Of a DNA stretch of 64,000 nt, positions 46,623-55,452 are shown piece by piece. Position numbers and translations under genes: made by a program. Numbering within the stretch: position 1 is the first letter of the stretch; the number at the start of each line of letters is the position of its first letter. Origin of the DNA: Planctomycetota bacterium (lineage in GTDB: Bacteria > Planctomycetota > J058 > JAJDCQ01); NCBI GenBank assembly GCA_029260755.1, contig JAJDCQ010000132.1:1-64000 (forward strand), written 5' to 3'. Under the pieces are notes generated by a model, which saw only the letters and a program-made list of their open reading frames with translations, did not search any database and was not told where the DNA came from.

Positions 46623-47207
46623 TCACGCGTCGGCGTCGGAGTCGGGGTTGAGCTCGCGGTGGAGCCACGCCTTCGCCGTCCGCCACTCGCGCTTGACGGT
46701 CGCGGGCGAGATCCCGAGGGCGGCGGCCGTCTCCTCGATCGTGAGGCCGCTGAAGAATCGCAGCTCCACGATCCGCGCCTGCTGCTCGTCGATGGCGGTC
46801 AGCTTGGTCAGCGCCTGATCGAGCTCGACGAGGTCGACCTCGGGCTCGCCGGTCGCGGCGACCACGTCGGAGAGCGAGAACCGCTGCCGCCCGCCGCCGC
46901 GCTTCTGCGCGTCGCGGCTCCGGGCGTGGTCGACGAGGATCCGGCGCATCATCTGCGCGGCGACGCCGAAGAAGTGCGCCCGGTTCTGCCACTGGACGCG
47001 GCGCTGGTCGATCAGGCGGATGTAGGCGTCGTGGACGAGCGCGGTCGCCTGGAGGACGCCGTCGGGGCGCTCGCGCCGGAGGTACCGCTCGGCGAGACCG
47101 CGGAGCTCGGCGTAGACGAGATCCATGAGCTCCGAGAGCGCCCTCTCGTCGCCCTTGCTCCAGTCGAGGAGGAGCTGGGTCACGTTCTCCGGAGGGCGCT
47201 CGGACAT
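46623..47207 (-). CDS. ECF sigma factor of the TIGR02999 (Sig-70_X6) type, head of the kinase operon
   Basis: About 194 residues from the ATG at 47207; an ATG at 47216 overlaps the -10 box. Subfamily blocks are present: LQATALVHDAYIRLIDQ, RAHFFGVAAQMMRRILVDHARSR, and the helix-turn-helix TIEETAAALGISPATVKREW. It shares these with the sigma factor at 37380, so the two flank the kinase pair. Operon order is sigma, kinase B, kinase A. The start has no ribosome site and TACGAT lies 7 bases before it. Confidence 0.9.
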   Translation of the reverse strand: MSERPPENVTQLLLDWSKGDERALSELMDLVYAELRGLAERYLRRERPDGVLQATALVHDAYIRLIDQRRVQWQNRAHFFGVAAQMMRRILVDHARSRDAQKRGGGRQRFSLSDVVAATGEPEVDLVELDQALTKLTAIDEQQARIVELRFFSGLTIEETAAALGISPATVKREWRTAKAWLHRELNPDSDADA

Positions 47208-47214
47208 GGCGCGC

Positions 47215-47220
47215 ATCGTA
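47215..47220 (-). promoter_or_regulatory. -10-like TACGAT, leaderless start of the sigma-kinase operon
   Basis: On the minus strand TACGAT spans 47220-47215, followed by GCGCGCC and the ATG at 47207. This is the same spacing seen at 5849 and 55376. No clear -35. Confidence 0.4.
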
Positions 47221-47348
47221 ACGGTCGATGGAGCCCGTGGCTAGAAAGGGCCGCGGGCACGGAGCGACCGAACGTGACCCGAAAGACGAGATCGCTGGCG
47301 GACCGCGCCGACCGGAGAGTGAGCCGGCGCGGCCCCGGATGCCGCGTC

Positions 47349-47354
47349 TATAAT
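47349..47354 (+). promoter_or_regulatory. Perfect -10 box TATAAT
   Basis: The only perfect TATAAT I noticed in an intergenic gap of this window. It lies 38 bases before the TTG at 47393, giving a leader of about 30 bases. No -35 match at the expected distance. Confidence 0.5.
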
Positions 47355-47392
47355 GGTCGGCCTCCGAAAGCCCCGACCGCGAGGGTCGCCCG

Positions 47393-48367
47393 TTGAAGAA
47401 CGTCTCCCTGAAGCGCCATCGGCCCTCCTTCGTCGCCGGCGTGATCGTCCTCGGGCTCTTCGGGGTCGCCACGCCGGCGCCCGCGCCGACGCGGGCGCGC
47501 GCCGACGGCGACCCCCCGGCGGCCGAGGAGCCCTACGCCGTCACGATGAAGGTGAAGGGCAAGGTGGCCGTGCGCGGCGCTCGAGGCCCGCGCGATGTGA
47601 GCGTCGGCGACGTCCTCGTGATCGGTCAGCTCCTGCGGGTCGGCGAAGGCGCGCGGGTGTGGCTGCTGTGCCGCGACGGGGTCTACCGCCAGATCCAGCG
47701 CTCGGCCGAGCTCGGCCTCGACGCCGACCTCGACGCGCCGCGCGACCCCGTCTTCGAGGCGTGCCTCGCCGAGGTCGCCCGCCTCGCGAGCGACGCCAAG
47801 ACGATCGTCGGCACCGGCGGCACGCGCAGCATCGGCGTGCCCCGGCCGCTCGGCCCGCGGTCGCGTCTCCTCACCGCGCGGCCGACCTTCCACTGGTCGA
47901 GCGACGCGCCGCCGGGGCGATGGCGCCTCGTCGTCGAGCGCGTCACGAAGACCGAGGACGGGAACGCCGAGAGCGCGCGCGTCCTCGAGACGGCCGTGAC
48001 GGGGTCGAGCTGGTCGCCGCCGGACGACCACGAGCCGCTCGAGCCCGGGCTGCATCGTTTTCATCTCGAGGCCGTCGCCGAGGCGGAAGGCGAGGCGCCG
48101 CTCCGGAGCGCGTCTGTGCCGTTCCTCGTCCTCGGCGAGGCCGATCGGAGCGAGATCCTCGAACGGCTCGCGAGCTTCCGCGAGCATCTCCCGGAAGGCG
48201 ACGAGGCGCTCGGCCACGTCCTCCTCGCGATGTTCTACCGCCAGGACGGCGTCTACCTCCTCGAGGAGGCGCACCGCGAGCTGACGGCCGCCCTCGCCCT
48301 CGCGCCGGACCACACCCTCGCCGAGCGGATGCTCGAGCAGGTCGAGAAGGCGCTCGGCCAGCGCTGA
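47393..48367 (+). CDS. Exported FecR-like protein with C-terminal helices
   Basis: A 324-residue protein from a TTG at 47393. The signal peptide is about 12-38 (VAGVIVLGLFGVATPAPAP). A FecR-like beta domain (about 48-105) carries KVKGKVAVRG ... DVSVGDVLVIGQLLRVGEGARVWL, the usual turn G-x-x-L-x-x-G-x-x-A. A beta-sandwich-like part follows, and the last 70 residues are helical with a TPR-like pair (LLEEAHRELTAALALAPDHTLAERM). No FecI/TonB partner is encoded here, so iron signalling is not supported. Confidence 0.7.
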   Translation: MKNVSLKRHRPSFVAGVIVLGLFGVATPAPAPTRARADGDPPAAEEPYAVTMKVKGKVAVRGARGPRDVSVGDVLVIGQLLRVGEGARVWLLCRDGVYRQIQRSAELGLDADLDAPRDPVFEACLAEVARLASDAKTIVGTGGTRSIGVPRPLGPRSRLLTARPTFHWSSDAPPGRWRLVVERVTKTEDGNAESARVLETAVTGSSWSPPDDHEPLEPGLHRFHLEAVAEAEGEAPLRSASVPFLVLGEADRSEILERLASFREHLPEGDEALGHVLLAMFYRQDGVYLLEEAHRELTAALALAPDHTLAERMLEQVEKALGQR

Positions 48368-48398
48368 TCAGTGGCCCGACCTCGCGCGAGGTCGAGAT

Positions 48399-49535
48399 CT
48401 AGAAGAGAATCCCGATCGCGAGCACCGCCGGGGATCCGTGCTCGTCATCGGCGCGGATCCGATCGAGGGCGGCGGAGCCGTCGTGGGCGACGGCGAGCGG
48501 ATCGACGAACGGGCGGCGCACGCCCGGACGAGACTCGGCGAGCGCGAGCAGGACGACGTCGGCGTTGGTCGCTCCCGCGACGAGGGCCGGCCAGGCGGCG
48601 AGCGCGATCACGGAACCGAGCGGCCGCGGCTCGGGCGAGGTCCAGGCCTCGCCGAGCTCGGCGGGCTCGACGCCGGCGAGACGCCCGCCGACGCCCGTCA
48701 GGTCGAGCGTCGGCGACGCCAGACCGGCCGCCGCGGCGAGCACCTCGACGTGCGCGTGGAGGCTCGACTCCGGACGGAGCTCGAAGCGCGCGCCCGAGAG
48801 GAGCGGGTCGCCGTCGCGGCGTGGGTCATCGAACGGGAGCAGGCGCGGCGCGAGCGCCATCCGCGGGCTCACGACCGACCCCGCGAGAGCCGGCGACGGG
48901 GCGAGCGAGACGGAGGCGCCCCGGGGTTCGGTCGACGCGACCGCGATCGGCCTCGCCGCGGACCGCGGCCGAGCCGCCAGCGGCGTCGTGATGGGCGAAG
49001 CGGAGGCGACCGCGACCTCGAGGCGGGTCGGCCCGAGCATTGGCCGCGTCGAGGGAGCCGGGAGGGGGAGATCCTCGACCGACCGGACGACGTCAGGGGG
49101 AAGCGCGGGCGCTGCCGCGATCGCGACGGGCCGAGCCTCGACCTCGGACGACCGCGTCGACCCCGAGCTCGCCAGCACGGCGACGATCACCGCGGCGGCC
49201 GCCGTCCCCGCGGAGCCGACGACGAGCGCGCGCCGCGATGTCCACCGCGTCCACCCGTTCGGAAGCGGGATCGGCGACGACTTCGGCGTCGGCGCGGCGA
49301 CCGGCGGCAGCGATGCGAACCGGACCGCGTCGGCGAGCAATCCGGGCCGCAGCTCGAGGCGCGGGGCGGCGGCGAGGGCGACGTCGACGCGAACGAGCGC
49401 CTCCACCTCGGCGGCGCAGCCAGCGCAGGCGTCGAGGTGCTCCTCGACGGCGCGGTCCTGCTCCTCGGAGAGCTCGTCATCGATGAACGCCGAGAGGCGG
49501 TCGCGGATGCCAGGACAGGAGGAGACGCGTTCCAT
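48399..49535 (-). CDS. Membrane anti-sigma factor with zinc finger
   Basis: About 378 residues from the ATG at 49535, which has GGAGGAG just upstream. The zf-HC2 finger is at residues 1-45 (LSAFIDDELSEEQDRAVEEH then LDACAGCAAE: H-x3-C-x2-C). A membrane helix lies at about 105-125 (VVGSAGTAAAAVIVAVLASS). The exported part of about 250 residues is Pro/Ala-rich, then a more ordered end, with no known sensor domain. It overlaps the upstream sigma stop by one base (TGATG), the usual sigma/anti-sigma coupling. It is expected to hold that sigma factor at the membrane. Confidence 0.85.
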   Translation of the reverse strand: MERVSSCPGIRDRLSAFIDDELSEEQDRAVEEHLDACAGCAAEVEALVRVDVALAAAPRLELRPGLLADAVRFASLPPVAAPTPKSSPIPLPNGWTRWTSRRALVVGSAGTAAAAVIVAVLASSGSTRSSEVEARPVAIAAAPALPPDVVRSVEDLPLPAPSTRPMLGPTRLEVAVASASPITTPLAARPRSAARPIAVASTEPRGASVSLAPSPALAGSVVSPRMALAPRLLPFDDPRRDGDPLLSGARFELRPESSLHAHVEVLAAAAGLASPTLDLTGVGGRLAGVEPAELGEAWTSPEPRPLGSVIALAAWPALVAGATNADVVLLALAESRPGVRRPFVDPLAVAHDGSAALDRIRADDEHGSPAVLAIGILF

Positions 49536-50095
49536 CACGACTCCTCCCCGAGCACGAGCGGGCCGACCTGATCGCGCAGTCGCTGCCGCGCTCGACCGAG
49601 GCGGCTGCTGAGCGCCTTGAAGCTGCAGCCGCAGACGGCCGCCGCCTCCTTGTAGGAGAGCCCCTCGATCGCGCAGAGGATCACCGCGGCGCGGAGATCG
49701 GGCGGAAGCTCGCGCACGGCGGCGTCGAGCAGATCGGACGTCTCGTTCCGCTCGGCGCAGGTGTCGGGCGTGGTCGGCGAAGGGCGCCGGGGGACCTCGG
49801 GCAGCCCGCGCACGACCGTGCCCCGGCGGGCGATGTGATCGAGGGCGAGGTTCCGCGTCACCGCGAGGAGCCAGGCGCGAGCGTTCCGCGGGCCGTTCTC
49901 GCCGAGGCTCGCCCAGTCGCGGACGAGGCGGGTGAACGCCTCCTGCGTGAGGTCCTCGGCCGCCTGCGCATCGCCGACGAAGCGATAGGCGAAGTTCAGA
50001 ACCGTCCCGCCATGCTCCGAGTACGCAGCGGCCACACCCCGACCGATCCGGTCGGCGTGCCCCTCAGGTCGTCGTCGAGCTCCGAGTGAGAGCAA
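49535..50095 (-). CDS. ECF-type RNA polymerase sigma factor
   Basis: About 186 residues from a TTG at 50095, preceded by GGAGGGG; a TTG at 50173 gives a longer form but has no ribosome site. Region 2 is around DAQAAEDLTQEAFTRLVRD and region 4 around LPPDLRAAVILCAIEGLSYKEAAAVCGC. The helix-turn-helix has two cysteines in VCGCS, an uncommon feature that could make DNA binding redox-sensitive, though that is speculation. It is coupled to its anti-sigma gene. Confidence 0.87.
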   Translation of the reverse strand: MLSLGARRRPEGHADRIGRGVAAAYSEHGGTVLNFAYRFVGDAQAAEDLTQEAFTRLVRDWASLGENGPRNARAWLLAVTRNLALDHIARRGTVVRGLPEVPRRPSPTTPDTCAERNETSDLLDAAVRELPPDLRAAVILCAIEGLSYKEAAAVCGCSFKALSSRLGRARQRLRDQVGPLVLGEES

Positions 50096-50199
50096 GGCCC
50101 CTCCAGACACCGCCGCGCTCCAGAAGAAGATGACGGACGAGACCCCGCCACGACTCGAACTTTCTCCAACCAACTGAAAGAAAAGGCATTACAACCGAA

Positions 50200-50263
50200 G
50201 GGGTCAGGTCCAGTATTTTTACCATTTCGAGCCCGAAATGGTAAAAATACTGGACCTGACCCC
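50200..50263. repeat. Perfect 30-bp hairpin with GGGGTCAGGTCCAG ends
   Basis: Arms 50200-50229 and 50234-50263 are exact inverses with loop AGCC. Each arm joins the GGGGTCAGGTCCAG core to an AT-rich inner part (TATTTTTACCATTTCG). It lies 7 bases past the stop of the giant activator gene on the minus strand, so it could also stop or stabilise that mRNA. The outer core is shared with the element at 46-148. Confidence 0.85.
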
Positions 50264-50270
50264 GTGCATG

Positions 50271-53200
50271 TTAAGGCCCTTCAGTGGACGAGGTTACGTC
50301 ACTCCTTGGGACGAGGCGGTAGACTCGGCCCTTCTTCTTTCCCTCGGCGATGCAGACTCCCTTCTCGACGAGGTCGGCCAGGTCGCGGAGGGCCGTCCGG
50401 CTCGAGGTGCTGGTGATCTTGGCGTAGGAGCCGTTGGTGATCGAGCCCTTCTCGATGAGATGGGCGAGCGCGATCCGCTGCCTTTCGCTCAGCTCGGCGT
50501 CGGCCCAGGCGATCGATGCCTCGGGCCCGCCGGGGTCACCTCCGTCGAGGTCGACGTGCTCGGCGGTGATCGCCGGCCCCCTCGCCGCGAGGGCCGCGCG
50601 GACGAGGACGTTCCGCAGCTCGCGGACGTTGCCCGGGAACCGGTGGCTCGCGAGCGCCGCCAGCGCGGTCGGTCGCAGCTCCTTGGGCGCCTCGTCGCGC
50701 TCGCCGGCGATCTCGGCGAGGAAGTGCTCGGCGAGCGCGGCGAGGTCCTCGCTCCGATCGCGCAGGGCCGGCAGCCGGACGACGACCACGTTGAGGCGGT
50801 AGTAGAGGTCCTCGCGCAGCCGCCCCTGACCGACGAGGGCGGCGGGGTCGATCGGCGTGCTGCAGACGATCCGCACGTCGACCGGGCGCGGCGCCGACCC
50901 GCCGACGCGGCGCACCTCGCGCTCCTGGAGCACGCGGAGGAGCCCCGCCTGCATCTCGGGGCTCATGTCGGCGATCTCGTCGAGGAACAGCGTCCCCTCG
51001 TGGGCGAGCTCGAACAGCCCGCGCCGCGCCTCGGTCGCGCCGGTGAACGAGCCCTTCTCGGCGCCGAAGAGGATCGCCTCGAGGAGGGTCGGCGCGATCG
51101 CGGCGCAGTTCTCGGCGACGAACGGGGCGTGCGCCCGGTCGCTCCGCGCGTGGATCGCGCGAGCGACGAGCTCCTTCCCCGTCCCGCTCTCGCCGACGAT
51201 CACCACCGGGACACGCGAGCGGGCGACGCGATCGACGAGGCGGAACACCTCCTGCATCCCGGGGCTTCCCCCGACGATCCCGACCTCCTCCCAGCGGCCG
51301 GCGAGCTCGCGGCGCGCGCCGGCGACCTCCTCCTCCAGGCGCTCGATCCGCTCGGCGCGCGCCGTCGCGACGGCGGCGCTCGCGATCGGCGCGGCGATCG
51401 CGTCGCAGAACGCCTCGAGCTCCGCGCGCGCCGCCGGGCCGAACCGGCCGGCGGCCCGGCGGTCGTCGAGGTAGACGACGCCGAGGACGCGATCGCGCAG
51501 CCGGATCGGGACGGCGATCACGCTCCGGAGGCCGAGCTTCTGCACGCTCGTCCGGTCGCCGAAGCGGCTGTCGGCGACCGCCTCGTCGAGCGCGATCGTC
51601 CGCCCCTCGCGTGCGGCTCGCGAGACGATGCTGCGGCTCACCTCGAACTCGGGCGTCTCGATCTCCTCGTGGGCGAGGTTGCGCGCGCTCGCCCACCGGA
51701 GCGTCGACCGGCCGCCGCCGTCCTCGTCGACCAGGATCAGGAACCCGCGCTCGGCGCCCGCGGCCTCGATCGCGAGGCCCATCGCCACCTCGAGGAGGCG
51801 CTCGAGATCGGCGCCCGCGTCGAGGACCTGTCGGAGGAGCGGGAGGAGGCTCGGGCGACGCGGCTCCGTCGCCGCCGCCGATGAGCTCGTGACTCCTTCG
51901 GGGACCTCGCCTGCCGTCGCGGCCTGACCGAGCGCGGCCAGACCGCGGCGCCCGATCGCGACGACCTGTTCGATCTCCGCGTCGAGCCACGCATCGAGTC
52001 CGCGCCGGATCCGCGCGAGGTCGTCCGACCCGGCGCGGGACGCGAGCCCGACGACCGCCGCGTCGACCCCCTCGAGCCCGGGCGCGTTCGCCGTCTCGAC
52101 GAACGTCGCCGCCGCCCGCCGCCACCCTTCGAGGGCGGCGATCGGATCGCCGTGCCGCGCCCAGAAGTCGGCGACCGTCTCCTCGCTCCGCGCGATCCGC
52201 GCCGCGCCCCCGAGCCGGCGCCGGAGCGCGAGCGCGTCCTCGAGGTGGCGCAGGGCGAGCGCCGCGCGCCCCCGCTCCTCGCAGAGCAGACCCCACTCCT
52301 CCCGGGCGACGCTCTCGATGACGAGGTCGTCGATCGAACGGCTCAGCTCGGCGGCCGTCCGGTAGAGGCGCTCGGCATCGTCGAGGGCGCCCCGGTCGCG
52401 CGCGATCCGGGCGAGGTTCGTGCGGACGCGCACCTCGAGGACCGAGAGCGAGAGGCGGCTCCCGATGGCGAGCGCCCGCTCGAAGGCGGCCGCGGCTGCG
52501 TCGACCTGGCCGAGCGCGTGGAGCGCCATCCCTCGGTTGTTGAGCGCGCCGGCCTCGCCGAACGCGTCGCCGATCCGCTCGGCCGCCGCGAGCATCTCGC
52601 CGTAGGCGGCGGCCGCCGGCTCGTGCTCGTCCGACTGGTAGTGGGTGTTGCCGAGCAGCCGGAGCGCGTCGATCTCGGCGCGGGTGTCGCCGCTCCGCCG
52701 CGCAATCTCGAGGGCGCGGCCGACGTCATCGAACACCTCGGAGTAGCGGGTGCGATCGAGGGTGAGCAGCAGCGCCGTCGCGGCCGTCGCGTGGGCCTTG
52801 CCGAGCGCCTCGTCGACCGCGTCGGGGCCGTCGGCGCCTCCCGCCTTCTTCGGCGCCTCGCCCGCGCCCGGACGCGCGGCCTCGAGAATCGCGACGGCCT
52901 CCCGGACGAGGCGGATCGCGTCCTCGTGGTTACCCTCCCGCGAGTGGAGGCTCGAAAGCAGCGTCAGCAGCCGCGCGCGCGCGACCGGCTCGACGACCGC
53001 CCCGAGCACCTCCTCGAGCCGGCGCCGCGCGCGGGCGAAGCGGCCGATCCCGGCGAGGACGAACGCCTCGTGACGAAGCAGCTTGAGGTCGGGCGCGGCC
53101 GGATCGAACGCGCCGATCGCCTCCTCGTAGGCGTCGGCGGCCGTCGCGAGCATCCCCGCGCGCCGGGCGGCGTCGCCGAGGGCGCGGGCGACCTCGGGAT

Positions 53201-55376
53201 CGGGCCCCGTTCGCTCCCGGAGCCGCCGGAGCAGCTCGGTCGCGCGACCCGGCGAGCCCCCGTCGACGAGCGCCCGCGCTCCCTCGATCACGAGCGGACG
53301 CGCGGCGCCGACCTCGCCCGCCGCGAGAAGGTGGAACGCCCGGTCCGCCGCCGGCGCCCCGCGCTGCTCGAGCAGCTCGGCGAGGCGACGGTGCAGCGCC
53401 TCCCTCCCGCCTGACGCGTCGGCGTCCGCGGCGACCACCTCGCGGAACCGATCGTGCCGGAACGCGAGGAGCGGTCCCCCGGGCCCGGCGATCGTCGCGG
53501 TCACCTGCCGGGTCTCGAGCTCGTCGCTCGCCTTCGCGAAGCCGGCGCGATCGAGCTCGGGCGCGACCGCGGCCGCGAGGAGCTCGATGTCGACCGGGCC
53601 GCCGAGCGCCTCGAGCGCGACGAGGACGCGTCGCGCCTCGGCGCCGAGCCCGTCGAGCCGTCCGCGCAGGACGCTCCGGATCCCCTCGGGAAGACGGACC
53701 TCCTCGATGCGGCTCGCCAGATCGGTGACGACGCCGTCGCGACCGATCAACCCGCGCTGCGCGAGCGCGCGGAGCGCCTCCGCCACGAACAGCGGGTTGC
53801 CGCCGCCCTGCCGGGCGAGCCAGGCCCGGAGCGGATCGGGGAGGCGATCGAGGCCGAGCATCGCGGCCGCGAGGGCCGCCGTCACCGGCTCGTCGAGCGG
53901 TCCGAGCGGCACCACGCGGACGCCGTCGACGTCGGCGAGCCGGGCGAGCGCCGGGCCGCTGCCCTCGTCGGCGCGGAAGCTGCCGACGATCGCGAGGCGC
54001 GGCCGCGCCGGCGCTCGAGCGGCCGCCGCGCCGGCGAGGTGGCGAGCCGCCCATCCGAGGACGGCCGCGACCTCGTCGCCGCCGGCGTGGAGGTCGTCGA
54101 CCCGGACGAGGGTCGGTCGCTCGCGCCCGCGGAGGAGGAGGCGCTCGGCCGCGCGGCGGCGGCGGCCCCGGGTCTCGGTCGACCCGCCGAGATCTTCATC
54201 GGCATCGGAGTCGCCGCTCGCCCCGCCGACCTCGTCCGCGGTGAGCGCGGCGAGCGGCCCGAGCTCGTCGCGCCCGGGGACGCCCGACCCGATCGGAGCG
54301 GCCGGCGCCAGAACGCGCACCCCGGCGAGGCGCGCCGCGAGGGCGACCTCGTCGAGAAGACGCGACTTGCCGACGCCCGGCGGGCCCGCGAGGAGGACGA
54401 CGGCCGGACCGCCGGCTGGACCGTCGGCCCGCACCCAGCTGGCGAGCGCTCCATTCAGGGCGGCGAGCTCGTCGTCGCGCCCGAGCACCGGAGCCGAGCG
54501 GACGACGTCGGCGACGTCGGGACGCCGGGCGGCTTCGTCGAGATCGAACGCCTCGGCGACGCGCTCGCGCACGGCCGTCGCATCGGGACGCTCGGCGGGC
54601 TCCTTCGCCAGGAGCTCCGCGACGAGGCGCGCGAGGGCGGGCGGACAGCTCGGCTCGAGCTCGACGAGGTCGGGCGGCTCGACCTCGAGATGGGCCGTCA
54701 CGCTCGCGGCGCCGCCGGCGGCCGACGGGCGGGCTCCGTCGGCGGCGTCGACCGCGTCGAACGGCCCGCGCCCCGCGACCGCCTCGAAGAGCATCACGCC
54801 GACCGCCCAGAGGTCGGCCGCCGGGCTCGGCGTCTCGCCGCGGAGCACCTCGGGCGCCAGGTACGCGATCGTCCCCGAGACCTCGCCGGCCCGCGCCTCG
54901 GTCGCGACCCGAGCGAACCCGAGATCGAGGATGCGCACGCCGTCGCCGACCGCGAGGACGTTCGTCGGCTTCACGTCGCCGTGGACGATCCCGCGAGCAT
55001 GGAGGTACTCGAGCCCGCGGCACAGCGAGACGACGAGCGGCGGAAGACGGTCGAGCCCGCGCCGGCGCGCCGCGCCGACGAGGTCGAGCCCGAGGACGTG
55101 CTGCAGTGTGAAGTAGAGCCGGTCCTCGGCGCGGCCGAGGTCGTGGACCCGCGCGATCGCCGGGTGGTCGAGACGGGCGGCGAGGGCGAACTCGTGAAGG
55201 AGCGCCCGCTCCTCGTCGTCCGAGGCGGCCAGCCCGGGCCGCAGCCACTTGAGCGCGAGGATCGCGCCGCCGCGGTCCCGGTCGGCGACCCGGAAGACGA
55301 CCCCGGTGCGCCCCTCGCCGAGCGGCTCGAGGATCTCGTAGCGGTCATCGATGAGGCCGGCGCGAGACGCGGTCAT
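50271..55376 (-). CDS. Ser/Thr kinase - ATPase - TPR - GAF - sigma-54 activator with winged HTH
   Basis: About 1701 residues from the ATG at 55376. Order: kinase domain (about 8-270; GEGRTG loop, VHGDVKPTN with HGD for HRD, DLG for DFG); AAA/STAND-type ATPase (Walker A AGPPGVGKS near 327); TPR-like solenoid (about 700-1180); GAF domain (about 1180-1320); sigma-54 AAA+ domain (about 1360-1605; GESGTGKE, GSFTGA for GAFTGA, GTLFLDEIAD); and a winged helix-turn-helix at the end (RTALRDLADLVEKGVC) in place of Fis. One polypeptide thus joins phosphorylation, ligand sensing and sigma-54 activation. TATCAT lies 7 bases before the ATG, with no ribosome site. Targets unknown. Confidence 0.92.
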   Translation of the reverse strand: MTASRAGLIDDRYEILEPLGEGRTGVVFRVADRDRGGAILALKWLRPGLAASDDEERALLHEFALAARLDHPAIARVHDLGRAEDRLYFTLQHVLGLDLVGAARRRGLDRLPPLVVSLCRGLEYLHARGIVHGDVKPTNVLAVGDGVRILDLGFARVATEARAGEVSGTIAYLAPEVLRGETPSPAADLWAVGVMLFEAVAGRGPFDAVDAADGARPSAAGGAASVTAHLEVEPPDLVELEPSCPPALARLVAELLAKEPAERPDATAVRERVAEAFDLDEAARRPDVADVVRSAPVLGRDDELAALNGALASWVRADGPAGGPAVVLLAGPPGVGKSRLLDEVALAARLAGVRVLAPAAPIGSGVPGRDELGPLAALTADEVGGASGDSDADEDLGGSTETRGRRRRAAERLLLRGRERPTLVRVDDLHAGGDEVAAVLGWAARHLAGAAAARAPARPRLAIVGSFRADEGSGPALARLADVDGVRVVPLGPLDEPVTAALAAAMLGLDRLPDPLRAWLARQGGGNPLFVAEALRALAQRGLIGRDGVVTDLASRIEEVRLPEGIRSVLRGRLDGLGAEARRVLVALEALGGPVDIELLAAAVAPELDRAGFAKASDELETRQVTATIAGPGGPLLAFRHDRFREVVAADADASGGREALHRRLAELLEQRGAPAADRAFHLLAAGEVGAARPLVIEGARALVDGGSPGRATELLRRLRERTGPDPEVARALGDAARRAGMLATAADAYEEAIGAFDPAAPDLKLLRHEAFVLAGIGRFARARRRLEEVLGAVVEPVARARLLTLLSSLHSREGNHEDAIRLVREAVAILEAARPGAGEAPKKAGGADGPDAVDEALGKAHATAATALLLTLDRTRYSEVFDDVGRALEIARRSGDTRAEIDALRLLGNTHYQSDEHEPAAAAYGEMLAAAERIGDAFGEAGALNNRGMALHALGQVDAAAAAFERALAIGSRLSLSVLEVRVRTNLARIARDRGALDDAERLYRTAAELSRSIDDLVIESVAREEWGLLCEERGRAALALRHLEDALALRRRLGGAARIARSEETVADFWARHGDPIAALEGWRRAAATFVETANAPGLEGVDAAVVGLASRAGSDDLARIRRGLDAWLDAEIEQVVAIGRRGLAALGQAATAGEVPEGVTSSSAAATEPRRPSLLPLLRQVLDAGADLERLLEVAMGLAIEAAGAERGFLILVDEDGGGRSTLRWASARNLAHEEIETPEFEVSRSIVSRAAREGRTIALDEAVADSRFGDRTSVQKLGLRSVIAVPIRLRDRVLGVVYLDDRRAAGRFGPAARAELEAFCDAIAAPIASAAVATARAERIERLEEEVAGARRELAGRWEEVGIVGGSPGMQEVFRLVDRVARSRVPVVIVGESGTGKELVARAIHARSDRAHAPFVAENCAAIAPTLLEAILFGAEKGSFTGATEARRGLFELAHEGTLFLDEIADMSPEMQAGLLRVLQEREVRRVGGSAPRPVDVRIVCSTPIDPAALVGQGRLREDLYYRLNVVVVRLPALRDRSEDLAALAEHFLAEIAGERDEAPKELRPTALAALASHRFPGNVRELRNVLVRAALAARGPAITAEHVDLDGGDPGGPEASIAWADAELSERQRIALAHLIEKGSITNGSYAKITSTSSRTALRDLADLVEKGVCIAEGKKKGRVYRLVPRSDVTSSTEGP

Positions 55377-55383
55377 GGGCCCC

Positions 55384-55389
55384 ATGATA
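55384..55389 (-). promoter_or_regulatory. -10-like TATCAT, leaderless start of the giant activator
   Basis: TATCAT on the minus strand (55389-55384), then GGGGCCC and the ATG at 55376. This spacing would put the transcript start on the start codon. Confidence 0.4.
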
Positions 55390-55452
55390 CCGGCCAGATA
55401 TCCGCCACGCCTTCGCGGCGGCTTCGCCATCCAGGGCCGAAACGACAGAGGG

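Noticed and set aside
47393..48367. FecIR-type iron signalling
   Set aside because: The domain looks FecR-like, but there is no TonB receptor and the nearby ECF factor has its own zinc-finger anti-sigma factor.
50200..50263. Intrinsic terminator of the giant activator gene
   Set aside because: No T-run follows on the transcribed strand and the arms are far longer than usual; the shared ends with 46-148 favour a mobile repeat. A secondary role is possible.
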